Below, piece after piece: positions 45,416-53,637 of a stretch of DNA of 64,000 nt. Each line of letters opens with the position of its first letter. Position 1 is the stretch's first letter. Under the pieces are notes generated by a model. That model saw only the letters and a program-made list of their open reading frames with translations. It was not told the DNA's origin and searched no databases. The position numbers were made by a program, and so were the translations under genes. This DNA comes from Actinobacillus vicugnae (GTDB lineage Bacteria > Pseudomonadota > Gammaproteobacteria > Enterobacterales > Pasteurellaceae): NCBI RefSeq assembly GCF_901687125.1, contig NZ_CABFJY010000011.1, positions 143,126 through 207,125 of the forward strand, in the 5' to 3' direction.

Positions 45416-46939
45416 ATGCTAAATTTATCGGCACAAAATATCCGTTTAAATGCTACTGCCAGCAGCAAAGAAGAAGCGATTAAGCTTGTTGCAGCAGGTC
45501 TGGTAGCAAATGGTAACGTAGCGGCAGGCTATGAATCAGGAATGTTAGCTCGCGAAACGCAAACTTCTACCTTCTTGGGTAATGGTATTGCAATTCCACA
45601 CGGCACATTGGACACGCGTCATTTAGTGCAAAACACAGGTGTACAAATTTACCAATTTCCACAAGGGGTGGAATGGGGCGAAGGTAATACAGCTTATGTT
45701 GTAATCGGTATTGCGGCTAAATCTGATGAACATTTAACCCTCTTACGCCAATTAACAGGTGTGTTAAGCGATGAAGAAGCGGCTGATACCCTTGCAAAAA
45801 CACAAAACCTAGAAGAATTCGCAGCCGTATTAAGTGGCAAAAAAGCCCTTCCTGTGATTTCAGAAGAAACAATTTCGTTAAATATTAATTCTTCTAGCCT
45901 TCTCACCCTTTCAGCAATCAATGCTGGCAAGCTTCAAGAACAAGGCTATGTAACACAAGCATTTATTAGCGATGTCGTTGCAAGCGTTCCACTAAATTTA
46001 GGTAACAATGTATTTGTTACTGATTCAGCAAAAGGTAACCAAGCCAATGGTTTAGCCGTTGCGCGTAACACTGCAGGACAAACCTTAGTCACTGTTGCAG
46101 CTATTGATAACGCAGTAGAAAGCCAATTAGCTCATTTACTCAACAATGATATGCGTAATCAATTTACGCATGCAAATGTAGCTCAAATCATTGCATTATT
46201 TAATGGCGAAACAGTTGTAAATAGCACTGCAAATAATTCGCAAAATTCGACCGCTTGTGAAACTACATCCAATACTCAAGTTATCGGTACATTCACTGTG
46301 CGTAACGACAACGGCTTACACGCCCGCCCAAGTGCGGTTTTAGTGCAAACCTTGAAACCATTTACTGCAAAAATTACAGTAGAAAACTTAGATCGTGGTA
46401 CAGCACCAGCAAATGCGAAAAGCACAATGAAAGTAGTGGCATTAGGCGCAAGCCAAGCACACCGCTTACGCTTTGTAGCAGAAGGTGAAGATGCACAACA
46501 AGCAATCGAAGCATTAGCAAAAGCATTCGTTGATGGCTTAGGCGAAAGCGTATCATTTACACCAAGCGTAGAAGATAGTATTGAAGGCGGTTCACAAGCG
46601 GTTGAATCTGCAACAAATTCTGCAAATACAACCGCTTGCGAGCCAACAAAAGAGCCAGTTGAAGGTCAAGTTGAAGCCACATTTGTGATTCAAAATGAAC
46701 ACGGCTTACACGCTCGCCCAAGTGCCGTTTTAGTCAACGAAGTAAAAAAATACAACGCAACTATCGTGGTGCAAAATTTAGATCGTGATAGCCAATTAGT
46801 CAGTGCAAAAAGCTTAATGAAGATTGTGGCGCTAGGTGTGGTAAAAGGCCATCGTTTACGTTTTGTGGCAACCGGTGAAGAAGCACAAAAAGCGATTGAC
46901 GGTATTGGTGCAGCAATTGCAGCAGGTTTAGGTGAGTAA
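45416..46939 (+). CDS. fruB: Fructose PTS EIIA-HPr fusion (FruB) with two HPr domains
   Basis: 507 residues. EIIA-Fru domain (1-142) has the active His62 in 'IAIPHGT'. A modulator-like domain spans about 150-265. The first HPr domain (about 290-376) has His302 in 'NGLHARPSAV', and the second (about 420-505) has His432 in 'HGLHARPSAV'. E. coli FruB has only one HPr; the H. influenzae protein is also long. Both linkers (about 266-288 and 385-418) are Asn/Ser/Thr-rich and each contains an uptake signal. It passes phosphate from EI to FruA. First gene of fruBKA; GGAG ribosome site. Confidence 0.96.
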   Translation: MLNLSAQNIRLNATASSKEEAIKLVAAGLVANGNVAAGYESGMLARETQTSTFLGNGIAIPHGTLDTRHLVQNTGVQIYQFPQGVEWGEGNTAYVVIGIAAKSDEHLTLLRQLTGVLSDEEAADTLAKTQNLEEFAAVLSGKKALPVISEETISLNINSSSLLTLSAINAGKLQEQGYVTQAFISDVVASVPLNLGNNVFVTDSAKGNQANGLAVARNTAGQTLVTVAAIDNAVESQLAHLLNNDMRNQFTHANVAQIIALFNGETVVNSTANNSQNSTACETTSNTQVIGTFTVRNDNGLHARPSAVLVQTLKPFTAKITVENLDRGTAPANAKSTMKVVALGASQAHRLRFVAEGEDAQQAIEALAKAFVDGLGESVSFTPSVEDSIEGGSQAVESATNSANTTACEPTKEPVEGQVEATFVIQNEHGLHARPSAVLVNEVKKYNATIVVQNLDRDSQLVSAKSLMKIVALGVVKGHRLRFVATGEEAQKAIDGIGAAIAAGLGE

Positions 46940-46953
46940 CTGAGGAAAAGCGA

Positions 46954-47901
46954 ATGACACAACAATTACGTATTGCAACGGTAACCTTAAACCCCGCATT
47001 TGACTTAGTCGGTCGCTTACAGCGTATCGAAGTAGGTGAAGTTAATACGGTTGAAACTCTCGGCTTATATCCTGCAGGTAAAGGTATTAACGTAGCAAAA
47101 GTGCTTGCAGATTTAGGAATTAAGTTAGCGGTGACAGGCTTTTTAGGCGCTGAAAATCAGGGTGATTTTGTGCAATCATTTAAACAAAATGGTGTAGAAG
47201 ATCAATTCTATCGCATTGGCGGTAAAACTCGTATTAATGTGAAAATCACCGAAACCGAAGCTGATGTAACAGACTTAAACTTCTTAGGTTTTGAAATTAG
47301 CGCACAAGATTGGGCAAGTTTCACTCAGCAATCTCAAACTTGGGCAAGCCAATTTGACCTTGTTGCAGTATGCGGTTCACTTCCGCGTGGCGTAAGCGCA
47401 CAAAAATTTTCACAATGGTTAGAATCGCTTCATCAGCAAGGCTTAAAAGTAGTATTAGACAGTAGCAATGCTGCCTTAACTGAAGGCTTAAAAGCACATC
47501 CATGGCTAGTAAAACCTAACCGCCGTGAACTAGAAGTTTGGGCAAACCGTCCATTAAACAGCTTAAAAGAAGTAATCGAAGCTGCTCAAGAATTACGTGC
47601 AGGCGGTATTGAAAACGTGATTATTTCAATGGGTGCAGACGGTTCAGTATGGCTTAATAGTGAGGGGGCAATCCAAGCGCAACCGCCACGTTGCCAAAAT
47701 GTTGTCAGCACAGTTGGCGCAGGCGACTCAATGGTAGCAGGCTTAATTTATGGCTTCGCACAAGGCTGGGACAAAGCCAAAACCCTCGCGTTTGCAAGTG
47801 GCACATCAGCTTTAGCCGTATCACAAAGCAACGTTGGTATCAGTGACTCACAAGCGCTAGATGAGATTGTTGCACAGGTGAAATTGACGCAATTAGATTA
47901 A
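46954..47901 (+). CDS. fruK: 1-Phosphofructokinase
   Basis: 315 residues, PfkB family. 'TLNPAFDLVGRLQRIEVGEVNTVE' at the N-terminus, 'YPAGKGINVAKVLADLG' is motif 1, and 'NVVSTVGAGDSMVAGLIYGF' is motif 2 with the catalytic Asp in GAGDS. It phosphorylates fructose-1-phosphate to fructose-1,6-bisphosphate. 14 bases after fruB; followed by a 70-base palindromic element before fruA. Confidence 0.96.
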   Translation: MTQQLRIATVTLNPAFDLVGRLQRIEVGEVNTVETLGLYPAGKGINVAKVLADLGIKLAVTGFLGAENQGDFVQSFKQNGVEDQFYRIGGKTRINVKITETEADVTDLNFLGFEISAQDWASFTQQSQTWASQFDLVAVCGSLPRGVSAQKFSQWLESLHQQGLKVVLDSSNAALTEGLKAHPWLVKPNRRELEVWANRPLNSLKEVIEAAQELRAGGIENVIISMGADGSVWLNSEGAIQAQPPRCQNVVSTVGAGDSMVAGLIYGFAQGWDKAKTLAFASGTSALAVSQSNVGISDSQALDEIVAQVKLTQLD

Positions 47902-47907
47902 TACGTT

Positions 47908-47977
47908 TGTAGGAGCGAACTACGTTCGCCCTGAAAGCGTTATTTTTTGAACAGGGCGTATAGAGTACGCTCCTACA
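47908..47977. repeat. 70-base palindromic dispersed repeat between fruK and fruA
   Basis: TGTAGGAGCG (47908-47917) pairs with CGCTCCTACA (47968-47977), and inside CGCCCTG (47927-47933) pairs with CAGGGCG (47952-47958). The ends match partial copies at 21546-21574 and 52047-52072. As RNA it would fold into a long hairpin between fruK and fruA and could change expression of fruA. Confidence 0.75.
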
Positions 47978-48008
47978 CCAGTTTATTTTTTTATTTAAGG
48001 ATCTCAAA

Positions 48009-49679
48009 ATGAATATTTCCTTTGTATTTCCTCAGTCAGTCGGTAAAGCACGTGCTTTTCTGGTGAATGAAGTATTATCTGCAGTAGCGAAGCAGCAAGG
48101 TCATCAAGTTGTTGATGTAGCACAAGCTGATTTTGTCGTGTTATTTAACGATGAAATTCCTACCAGTGTAGCAGGCAAACAAGGTGCGGTGGTAAATTTA
48201 GAGCAAGCCTTTGCACAACCAGAAGCGACCCTTAAACAAGCGGTCGAAAATGCAAAAACGTTTGCAAATGCAAGCGCTGCTAGCATCACAGCGAACACAT
48301 CAAATAGTGTGAAAAACATTGTTGCCGTAACGGCTTGTCCAACAGGTGTAGCCCATACATTTATGTCGGCAGAAGCGATTGAAAACTATGCCAAAGCACA
48401 AGGCTGGAATGTAAAAGTTGAAACACGTGGCCAAGTTGGTGCGGGCAATCCAATTTCGGCAGAAGAAGTTGCCGCAGCAGATTTAGTATTTGTAGCAGCT
48501 GATATTGATGTAGATTTAGATAAATTCAAAGGCAAGCCAATGTACCGTACTTCAACGGGTTTAGCCTTGAAGAAAACGGCACAAGAATTTGAAAAAGCAT
48601 TTGCACAAGCAACCATTTATCAAGGTGGTGCAACCGCTACTCAACAGGCTGAAGGTACGGCAACAGGCGAGAAAAAAGGCTTGTATAAACACTTAATGAC
48701 AGGTGTTTCACATATGTTACCACTTGTGGTTGCAGGGGGATTATTAATCGCGATTTCATTTATGTTCGGTATTGAAGCGTTCAAAGATGAAACGATCGCA
48801 GGTGGTTTACCAAAAGCGTTAATGGATATTGGGGGCGGTGCAGCATTCCACTTAATGATTGCGGTATTTGCGGGTTATGTCGCATTCTCAATTGCAGACC
48901 GTCCAGGTTTAGCGGTGGGTTTAATTGGCGGTATGCTAGCAACCTCAGCAGGCGCTGGTATTTTAGGCGGTATCGTTGCTGGTTTCCTTGCGGGTTATAC
49001 GGTGAAATTGTTAAACAATATCATTCAGTTACCAGCAAGTTTAACCTCACTTAAACCGATTTTAATTCTGCCATTATTAGGCTCAGCGATTGTCGGCTTA
49101 GCAATGATTTACCTAATCAATCCACCAGTAAAAGGTATTATGGATGCGCTAGTTGAATGGTTAAATTCAATGGGTCAAGCAAATGCGATTATCTTAGGTG
49201 CGATCCTTGGTGCAATGATGTGTATTGATATGGGTGGCCCAGTAAATAAAGCGGCATATACTTTCGGTGTAGGTTTGATTGCTTCGCAACAATATACACC
49301 AATGGCGGCAGTCATGGCTGCAGGTATGGTTCCGCCTATCGGTATGGCTATCGCAACTTTAATCGCTCGTAATAAATTTACCACTAACCAACGTGATGCG
49401 GGTAAAGCTTCATTTGTATTAGGTTTATGCTTTATTTCAGAAGGTGCATTACCATTTGTGGCAGCAGATCCCGTACGTGTAATTGTGACATCTGTATTAG
49501 GTGGTGCAACTGCTGGCGCAATTTCAATGGGATTACAAATCACTCTACAAGCGCCACATGGTGGTCTATTCGTGATTCCATTTGTTTCACAACCGTTGAT
49601 GTACTTAGTTGCCATTGCAGCAGGTTCACTCGTAACAGGTATAATCTACGCCGCAATAAAACAAAAAGCAGCGGAATAA
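48009..49679 (+). CDS. fruA: Fructose PTS EIIBC permease
   Basis: 556 residues. A degenerate EIIB' domain (1-68) and a linker carrying an uptake signal are followed by the active EIIB (about 102-195) with phospho-Cys110 in 'VTACPTGVAHT'. EIIC spans from about 230 ('HLMTGVSHMLPLVVAGGLLIAISF') with 8-10 membrane segments and 'MCIDMGGPVNKAAYTFG', the substrate/phosphotransfer region. It imports fructose as fructose-1-phosphate. Terminator at 49693. Confidence 0.96.
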   Translation: MNISFVFPQSVGKARAFLVNEVLSAVAKQQGHQVVDVAQADFVVLFNDEIPTSVAGKQGAVVNLEQAFAQPEATLKQAVENAKTFANASAASITANTSNSVKNIVAVTACPTGVAHTFMSAEAIENYAKAQGWNVKVETRGQVGAGNPISAEEVAAADLVFVAADIDVDLDKFKGKPMYRTSTGLALKKTAQEFEKAFAQATIYQGGATATQQAEGTATGEKKGLYKHLMTGVSHMLPLVVAGGLLIAISFMFGIEAFKDETIAGGLPKALMDIGGGAAFHLMIAVFAGYVAFSIADRPGLAVGLIGGMLATSAGAGILGGIVAGFLAGYTVKLLNNIIQLPASLTSLKPILILPLLGSAIVGLAMIYLINPPVKGIMDALVEWLNSMGQANAIILGAILGAMMCIDMGGPVNKAAYTFGVGLIASQQYTPMAAVMAAGMVPPIGMAIATLIARNKFTTNQRDAGKASFVLGLCFISEGALPFVAADPVRVIVTSVLGGATAGAISMGLQITLQAPHGGLFVIPFVSQPLMYLVAIAAGSLVTGIIYAAIKQKAAE

Positions 49680-49692
49680 TCCTTTCGCTTAT

Positions 49693-49720
49693 AAAAACGG
49701 AGCTTTTTAGCTCCGTTTTT
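49693..49720 (+). terminator. fruBKA terminator
   Basis: AAAAACGGAGCT, loop TTTT, AGCTCCGTTTTT: 12-bp stem with flanking A and T runs. Confidence 0.95.
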
Positions 49721-49722
49721 GA

Positions 49723-49936
49723 TTTAGACTTTTCAATACCTAGTAAATCATAATAATAAACTAACGTCGTAGTTCGGTTATTCGTACCTAAAATATTCTG
49801 ATATATTTTCTCACAACCTTTAGTATCACCGTCTCCTATCCTCCCCACTATCAACGTGGCCGTTATTTCATATAGTCTTTTAGTTGTTATATCAGGCGTC
49901 TCTACCACACAAGAAAAGTTATCTGCTACGGGTTAT
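49723..49936 (-). pseudogene. Possible gene remnant between fruA and lemA
   Basis: No intact gene lies between 49721 and 50048. On the minus strand an open frame just after a TAA (about 49939) reads PVADNFSCVVETPDITTKRL and on to 'EITATLIVGRIGDGDTKGCEKIYQNILGTNN' and 'TLVYYYDLLG' before running into the fruA terminator. The composition looks protein-like rather than random, but there is no good start and no family match that I know. It may be the tail of a decayed gene, or chance. Confidence 0.25.
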
Positions 49937-50048
49937 GTATGTAAATAATTTCTTGCTTTATCTGAAAACTTTTGTAATTTTTCTAGGAAATCCGACCGCT
50001 TGCTTATAGAATCCGTCGAATTTCTAACCCTCAATAGGACTTTGTAAT

Positions 50049-50633
50049 ATGAAAAAAATTCTTTGGATTTTAGTGATTGCCGTTGTGGCAGTTGGTGGTT
50101 TTTCTTTAACCAAATATAACGACTTAATGCGCGCGGAAGAAGACATTAACTCAGTATGGGGGAATGTTGAATCCGCTTATCAACGTCGTGCGGATTTAAT
50201 TCCTAACTTAGTAAATACCGTAAAAGGTCAAGCAAACTTTGAAAAAGAAACTCTCACCTCTGTCATTGAAGCACGTGCAAAAGCGACTGCAGTAACAATC
50301 GATCCAAATAACGCAACTGAAGAACAAATGGCGAAATTCCAAGAAGCGCAACAAGGCGTAAATTCTGCACTTTCTCGTTTATTAGTTTCAGTTGAAAAAT
50401 ACCCTGAATTAAAAGCGCATGAAGGTTTCTTAAATCTTCAAGCTCAATTAGAAGGCACAGAAAATCGTATCAATGTTGAACGTAATAACTTCAACACAGC
50501 AGTGAAAGAATACAACAAACAAGTGCGTGAATTCCCAACTAAAATTGCAGCAATGATTATGGGCTTTAAAGCAAAACCACAATTCAAAGCTGAAGCGGGT
50601 TCAGAAAAAGCGCCAACAGTAAACTTTAACTAA
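50049..50633 (+). CDS. lemA: LemA family protein
   Basis: 194 residues. One N-terminal membrane segment (residues 4-22, 'ILWILVIAVVAVGGFSL'), then the long-helix LemA domain: 'YNDLMRAEEDINSVWGNVESAYQRRADLIPNLVNTVKGQANFEKETLTSVIEARAKA' and 'ELKAHEGFLNLQAQLEGTENRINVERNNFN'. Anchored at the inner membrane with most of the protein outside the cytoplasm. Function unknown. It clusters with two TPM-domain genes, the standard lemA neighbourhood. Confidence 0.93.
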   Translation: MKKILWILVIAVVAVGGFSLTKYNDLMRAEEDINSVWGNVESAYQRRADLIPNLVNTVKGQANFEKETLTSVIEARAKATAVTIDPNNATEEQMAKFQEAQQGVNSALSRLLVSVEKYPELKAHEGFLNLQAQLEGTENRINVERNNFNTAVKEYNKQVREFPTKIAAMIMGFKAKPQFKAEAGSEKAPTVNFN

Positions 50634-50640
50634 TCACTTA

Positions 50641-50685
50641 ACACAAAAGCACGGAATACTGACCAAGATTCCGTGTTTTTTGTGA
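50641..50685 (+). terminator. Hairpin between lemA and the TPM genes
   Basis: CACGGAAT (50650-50657) pairs with ATTCCGTG (50668-50675), flanked by an A-rich 5' side and a T run. It may attenuate rather than end the operon. Confidence 0.75.
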
Positions 50686-50701
50686 ATATATTGATGACTC
50701 T

Positions 50702-51151
50702 ATGAAATTATTTTCTTTTCTTTCGAATAAATTGCCTGTCGATACTCAACAAATCGAACAGGCAATTTCACATTTAGAACAGCAAACCTCTGCGGAATTA
50801 CGAGTGGTGGTCGAGCGCAAAGCAAAAGGTCAGCTGAATGCAATGGCACGCGCCAATCAGCTTTTTGATGAATTGAATATGCAAGCGACCGCTGAACGTA
50901 ACGGTGTGCTGATCTATCTGTCTTTCAAACCACATCATTTAGCTATTGTCGGGGATAAAGCCATTCACGAAAAAGTGGGGCAAATTTTCTGGCAATCGGT
51001 TTATGATGCGATGAAATATCACTGCCAACAAGCCGATTATACCAAAGCGATTTGTGAAGGAATTAAGCAAGTAGAAGTACAATTAGCAGCATATTTCCCA
51101 CGATCAAATCAGGATGTAGACGAGCTATCCAATGAGGTGGTAATTAAATGA
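50702..51151 (+). CDS. TPM domain protein, cytoplasmic-type
   Basis: 149 residues. 'QQIEQAISHLEQQTSAELRVVVERKAKG' begins the TPM domain (named for Thylakoid acid phosphatase, Psb32, MOLO-1). 'AERNGVLIYLSFKPHHLAIVGDKAIHEKVGQIFWQSV' is its core strand and loop. No signal peptide is visible. It overlaps the next gene by 4 bases (ATGA), so the two are translationally coupled. Role unknown; possible partner of LemA. Confidence 0.85.
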   Translation: MKLFSFLSNKLPVDTQQIEQAISHLEQQTSAELRVVVERKAKGQLNAMARANQLFDELNMQATAERNGVLIYLSFKPHHLAIVGDKAIHEKVGQIFWQSVYDAMKYHCQQADYTKAICEGIKQVEVQLAAYFPRSNQDVDELSNEVVIK

Positions 51152-51960
51152 TAAAAACGATCTTTAAGCCATTTTGGTTGTTAGCGATTGCATTATTTAG
51201 CTTAAATACATTTGCTGAAGACCACTACCCAGCTGCGCCAAATCCGTTTTATTATGTAACCGATTACACCAAAACATTAACTCAACAAGAATGGCGCACA
51301 TTAGAAGATGCGTTAATTGCTAACCGTACCAAAACCAGTTCACAAATTATTGTGGTGATTGTGCCATCAACCAATGGCGAAGATGTGGCAAGCTATTCAC
51401 ATAATTTATTTAATAAATGGGGAATCGGTCGCACTAAAAATAACGAAAATAACGGTGTATTATTGTTGATTGCAAAAAATGATCGGAAATTATTTATTGC
51501 AACAGGGCGAGGCTTGGAAGGTGCGCTACCTGATGCGATTGCGGCCACAATTATTCGCCATAATATTACGCCATACTTCAAACAAAATTTATATGCTGAA
51601 GGTATTGCAAGCGGTTTGTCTGCAATTATGGCGGCAATTAACGGTGAATATGCGGCTTACGATAGCTACGGTAAAGAATCTAGCGAACAGTTAGATCAAA
51701 TTGATGGTTTATTGTTCTTCCTTATTGCGGGAATGGTGATCTTTGTAATTTTCCGTCCTAGCAGAGGCAATCAATATATCAGCCCAAGCTCCGCAGACCA
51801 ATTAGGCAGAATTATCATTAATTCATCTCGTCGTAGAGGCGGATTCGGAGGCGGTTCATCTGGCGGTTTTGGTAGCGGATTCGGCAGTGGAAGCCGAGGC
51901 AGTGGCGACAGCTTCGGTGGTGGTTCCTCTGGTGGCGGTGGCGCTGGCGGTAGCTGGTAA
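51148..51960 (+). CDS. Secreted/membrane TPM domain protein (YgcG-like)
   Basis: 270 residues. Signal peptide about 1-23 ('WLLAIALFSLNTFA'). TPM domain about 35-165 with 'VTDYTKTLTQQEWRTLEDAL', 'NKWGIGRTKNNENNGVLLLIAKNDRKLFIATGRGLEGALPDA'. One membrane segment follows (about 187-205, 'IDGLLFFLIAGMVIFVIF'), then a Gly/Ser-rich tail of about 45 residues ending GGAGGSW. The Gly-rich, Trp-ended tail is typical of this family. Periplasmic domain with a cytosolic tail is likely. Confidence 0.9.
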   Translation: MIKTIFKPFWLLAIALFSLNTFAEDHYPAAPNPFYYVTDYTKTLTQQEWRTLEDALIANRTKTSSQIIVVIVPSTNGEDVASYSHNLFNKWGIGRTKNNENNGVLLLIAKNDRKLFIATGRGLEGALPDAIAATIIRHNITPYFKQNLYAEGIASGLSAIMAAINGEYAAYDSYGKESSEQLDQIDGLLFFLIAGMVIFVIFRPSRGNQYISPSSADQLGRIIINSSRRRGGFGGGSSGGFGSGFGSGSRGSGDSFGGGSSGGGGAGGSW

Positions 51961-52046
51961 TCAAGCCATTACAAGCGGTCGAATTTTGGCAGAAATTTCG
52001 TGTTATTATGTAACAAAAGCACAACAGCGCAGATTTGTTTCAATGA

Positions 52047-52072
52047 TGTAGGAGCGAGTTTTGTGCACGCCC
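52047..52072. repeat. Dispersed TGTAGGAGCG-type repeat, copy 3
   Basis: TGTAGGAGCGAGTTTTGTGC followed by ACGCCC. It resembles the copy at 21546-21574 (reverse orientation) and the arm of the palindrome at 47908. The rest of 51961-52242 shows uptake signals near 51973 and 52115 but no gene. Confidence 0.6.
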
Positions 52073-52242
52073 ATAAACATACCAAGAAATTTGCAAAAAA
52101 CTTCTAAAATTCGACCGCTTGCTATTTGGAACTATATGCCAAGAAGTACAACACTATGGTACATTTACGGAACATTCGCAAAATGAATCAAGTTTAAAAC
52201 TTGTTACTTAATAGATAAGTGATTGAATTTAAAGGAATTAAA

Positions 52243-52319
<77 letters not shown>

Positions 52320-52360
52320 AAGTGAAATAAATATAGGAAGAAATATTTATGAAAGATAAG

Positions 52361-52437
52361 TGGTCGGCGAGATAGGATTTGAACCTACGACCCACTGGTC
52401 CCAAACCAGTTGCGCTACCAAGCTGCGCTACTCGCCG
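52361..52437 (-). tRNA. tRNA-Pro(UGG)
   Basis: Minus strand. Acceptor CGGCGAG/CTCGCCG (the C1-G72 pair typical of Pro), discriminator A, CCA encoded (52361-52363). The anticodon arm 'ACTGGTTTGGGACCAGT' gives UGG. Almost identical to enterobacterial proM over most of its length. Confidence 0.96.
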
Positions 52438-52586
52438 ACTGAAAAGTGATATTTATTATAGACTTATCAAAAATCTCGTCAATCTATTTTTTGCTAAATG
52501 CCGATTAATTGCTTGAACTTTGTTCGCAATTACGAAGTAGAAATTAGCTGATATCCTACTTGCAAATCACCTTTTTTCTGCCAAAA

Positions 52587-52602
52587 TAGCAAACGTTTGT
52601 AA
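52587..52602. promoter_or_regulatory. PurR-like box upstream of folD
   Basis: TAGCAAACGTTTGTAA holds the full core GCAAACGTTTG of the PurR operator; the outer bases differ. It lies 27-42 bases before the folD start, a repressing position. Control of one-carbon genes by PurR fits known regulons. Confidence 0.6.
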
Positions 52603-52628
52603 CAATATACATTAACATGGGAGAATTT

Positions 52629-53486
52629 ATGACCGCACAAATCATTTCAGGGACTACAGTCGCAAAGCAAGTAAAAGCCAATATTGCTGAGCAAATCCAA
52701 GCTTATATAGCACAAGGTAAACGTAAACCAGGTTTAGCGGTTATTTTAGTCGGTATGGATCCAGCCTCTCAGGTATATGTAAATAGTAAGCGTAAAAGTT
52801 GTGCTGAAATCGGCATTGAATCAAAATCTTATGATCTTCCTGCTGAAACAAGTGAAACCGAATTACTCGCAATTATTGAGCAACTAAACTACGATGATTC
52901 CATTGATGGTATTTTGGTGCAATTACCATTACCAAAGCAAATTGATGCGACTAAAGTAACTGAAGCAATTGTGCCACACAAAGATGTGGATGGTTTTCAC
53001 CCTTATAACGTTGGACGTTTATGCCAAAAAATCCCGACACTCCGTTCTTGCACCCCATACGGTGTAATGAAACTACTTGAAAGCACAGGAGTAAATCTTG
53101 CTGGCTTACATGCGGTGGTAGTTGGCGCTTCAAATATCGTCGGGCGTCCAATGGCAATGGAATTATTACTTGCAGGCTGTACTGTAACTATAACGCATAG
53201 TCGAACTAAAGATCTCGCCTACCACATTTCACAAGCCGATATTGTTGTTGCAGGTGTGGGTAAGCCAAACTTTGTAAAAGGCGAATGGATTAAAGCGGGA
53301 GCGATTGTGATCGATGTTGGAATCAACCGAGTGGAAGGAAAATTAATTGGTGATGTAGAATATGCAACGGCAGAACCCAAAGCAAGCTTTATCACACCCG
53401 TTCCAGGCGGTGTAGGCCCAATGACAGTTGCGATGCTTATGCAAAACACCTTACAAGCCTATCAAGCGCATTTACAAGCGGTCTAA
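52629..53486 (+). CDS. folD: Methylenetetrahydrofolate dehydrogenase/cyclohydrolase
   Basis: 285 residues from ATG 52629, preceded by GGGAG; an in-frame ATG at 52617 has no ribosome site. '[31 protein letters not shown]' carries the catalytic Lys of Y-V-x-x-K, and '[14 protein letters not shown]' and 'PCTPYG'-type '[12 protein letters not shown]' follow. The NADP site is '[18 protein letters not shown]', with the C-terminal '[15 protein letters not shown]'. It interconverts 5,10-methylene-THF and 10-formyl-THF. Own terminator at 53507. Confidence 0.97.
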   Translation: MTAQIISGTTVAKQVKANIAEQIQAYIAQGKRKPGLAVILVGMDPASQVYVNSKRKSCAEIGIESKSYDLPAETSETELLAIIEQLNYDDSIDGILVQLPLPKQIDATKVTEAIVPHKDVDGFHPYNVGRLCQKIPTLRSCTPYGVMKLLESTGVNLAGLHAVVVGASNIVGRPMAMELLLAGCTVTITHSRTKDLAYHISQADIVVAGVGKPNFVKGEWIKAGAIVIDVGINRVEGKLIGDVEYATAEPKASFITPVPGGVGPMTVAMLMQNTLQAYQAHLQAV

Positions 53487-53506
53487 TTTCTCTCATTTTT
53501 ATCTGA

Positions 53507-53535
53507 CGAAGCCTCTTTATTTAAAGAGGCTTTTT
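53507..53535 (+). terminator. folD terminator
   Basis: GCCTCTTTA (53511-53519) and TAAAGAGGC (53522-53530) then TTTTT. Confidence 0.9.
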
Positions 53536-53560
53536 ATTGCCTATCTATTTAGCAAAGATG

Positions 53561-53600
53561 TTGCGCAAACGTTTGCGCAAATGGAAATTAGTGTTATACT
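53561..53600 (+). promoter_or_regulatory. Promoter with perfect PurR-like palindrome
   Basis: TTGCGCAAACGTTTGCGCAA (53561-53580) is a perfect 20-base palindrome containing the PurR core (14 of 16 consensus positions). It overlaps a possible -35 (TTGCGC, 53573-53578), which is 16 bases before TATACT (53595-53600) with an extended -10 TG. The transporter ATG is at 53638. Confidence 0.75.
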
Positions 53601-53637
53601 AATGTTAAATTAATGTTAATTACAAGCTGGAGCTTCC

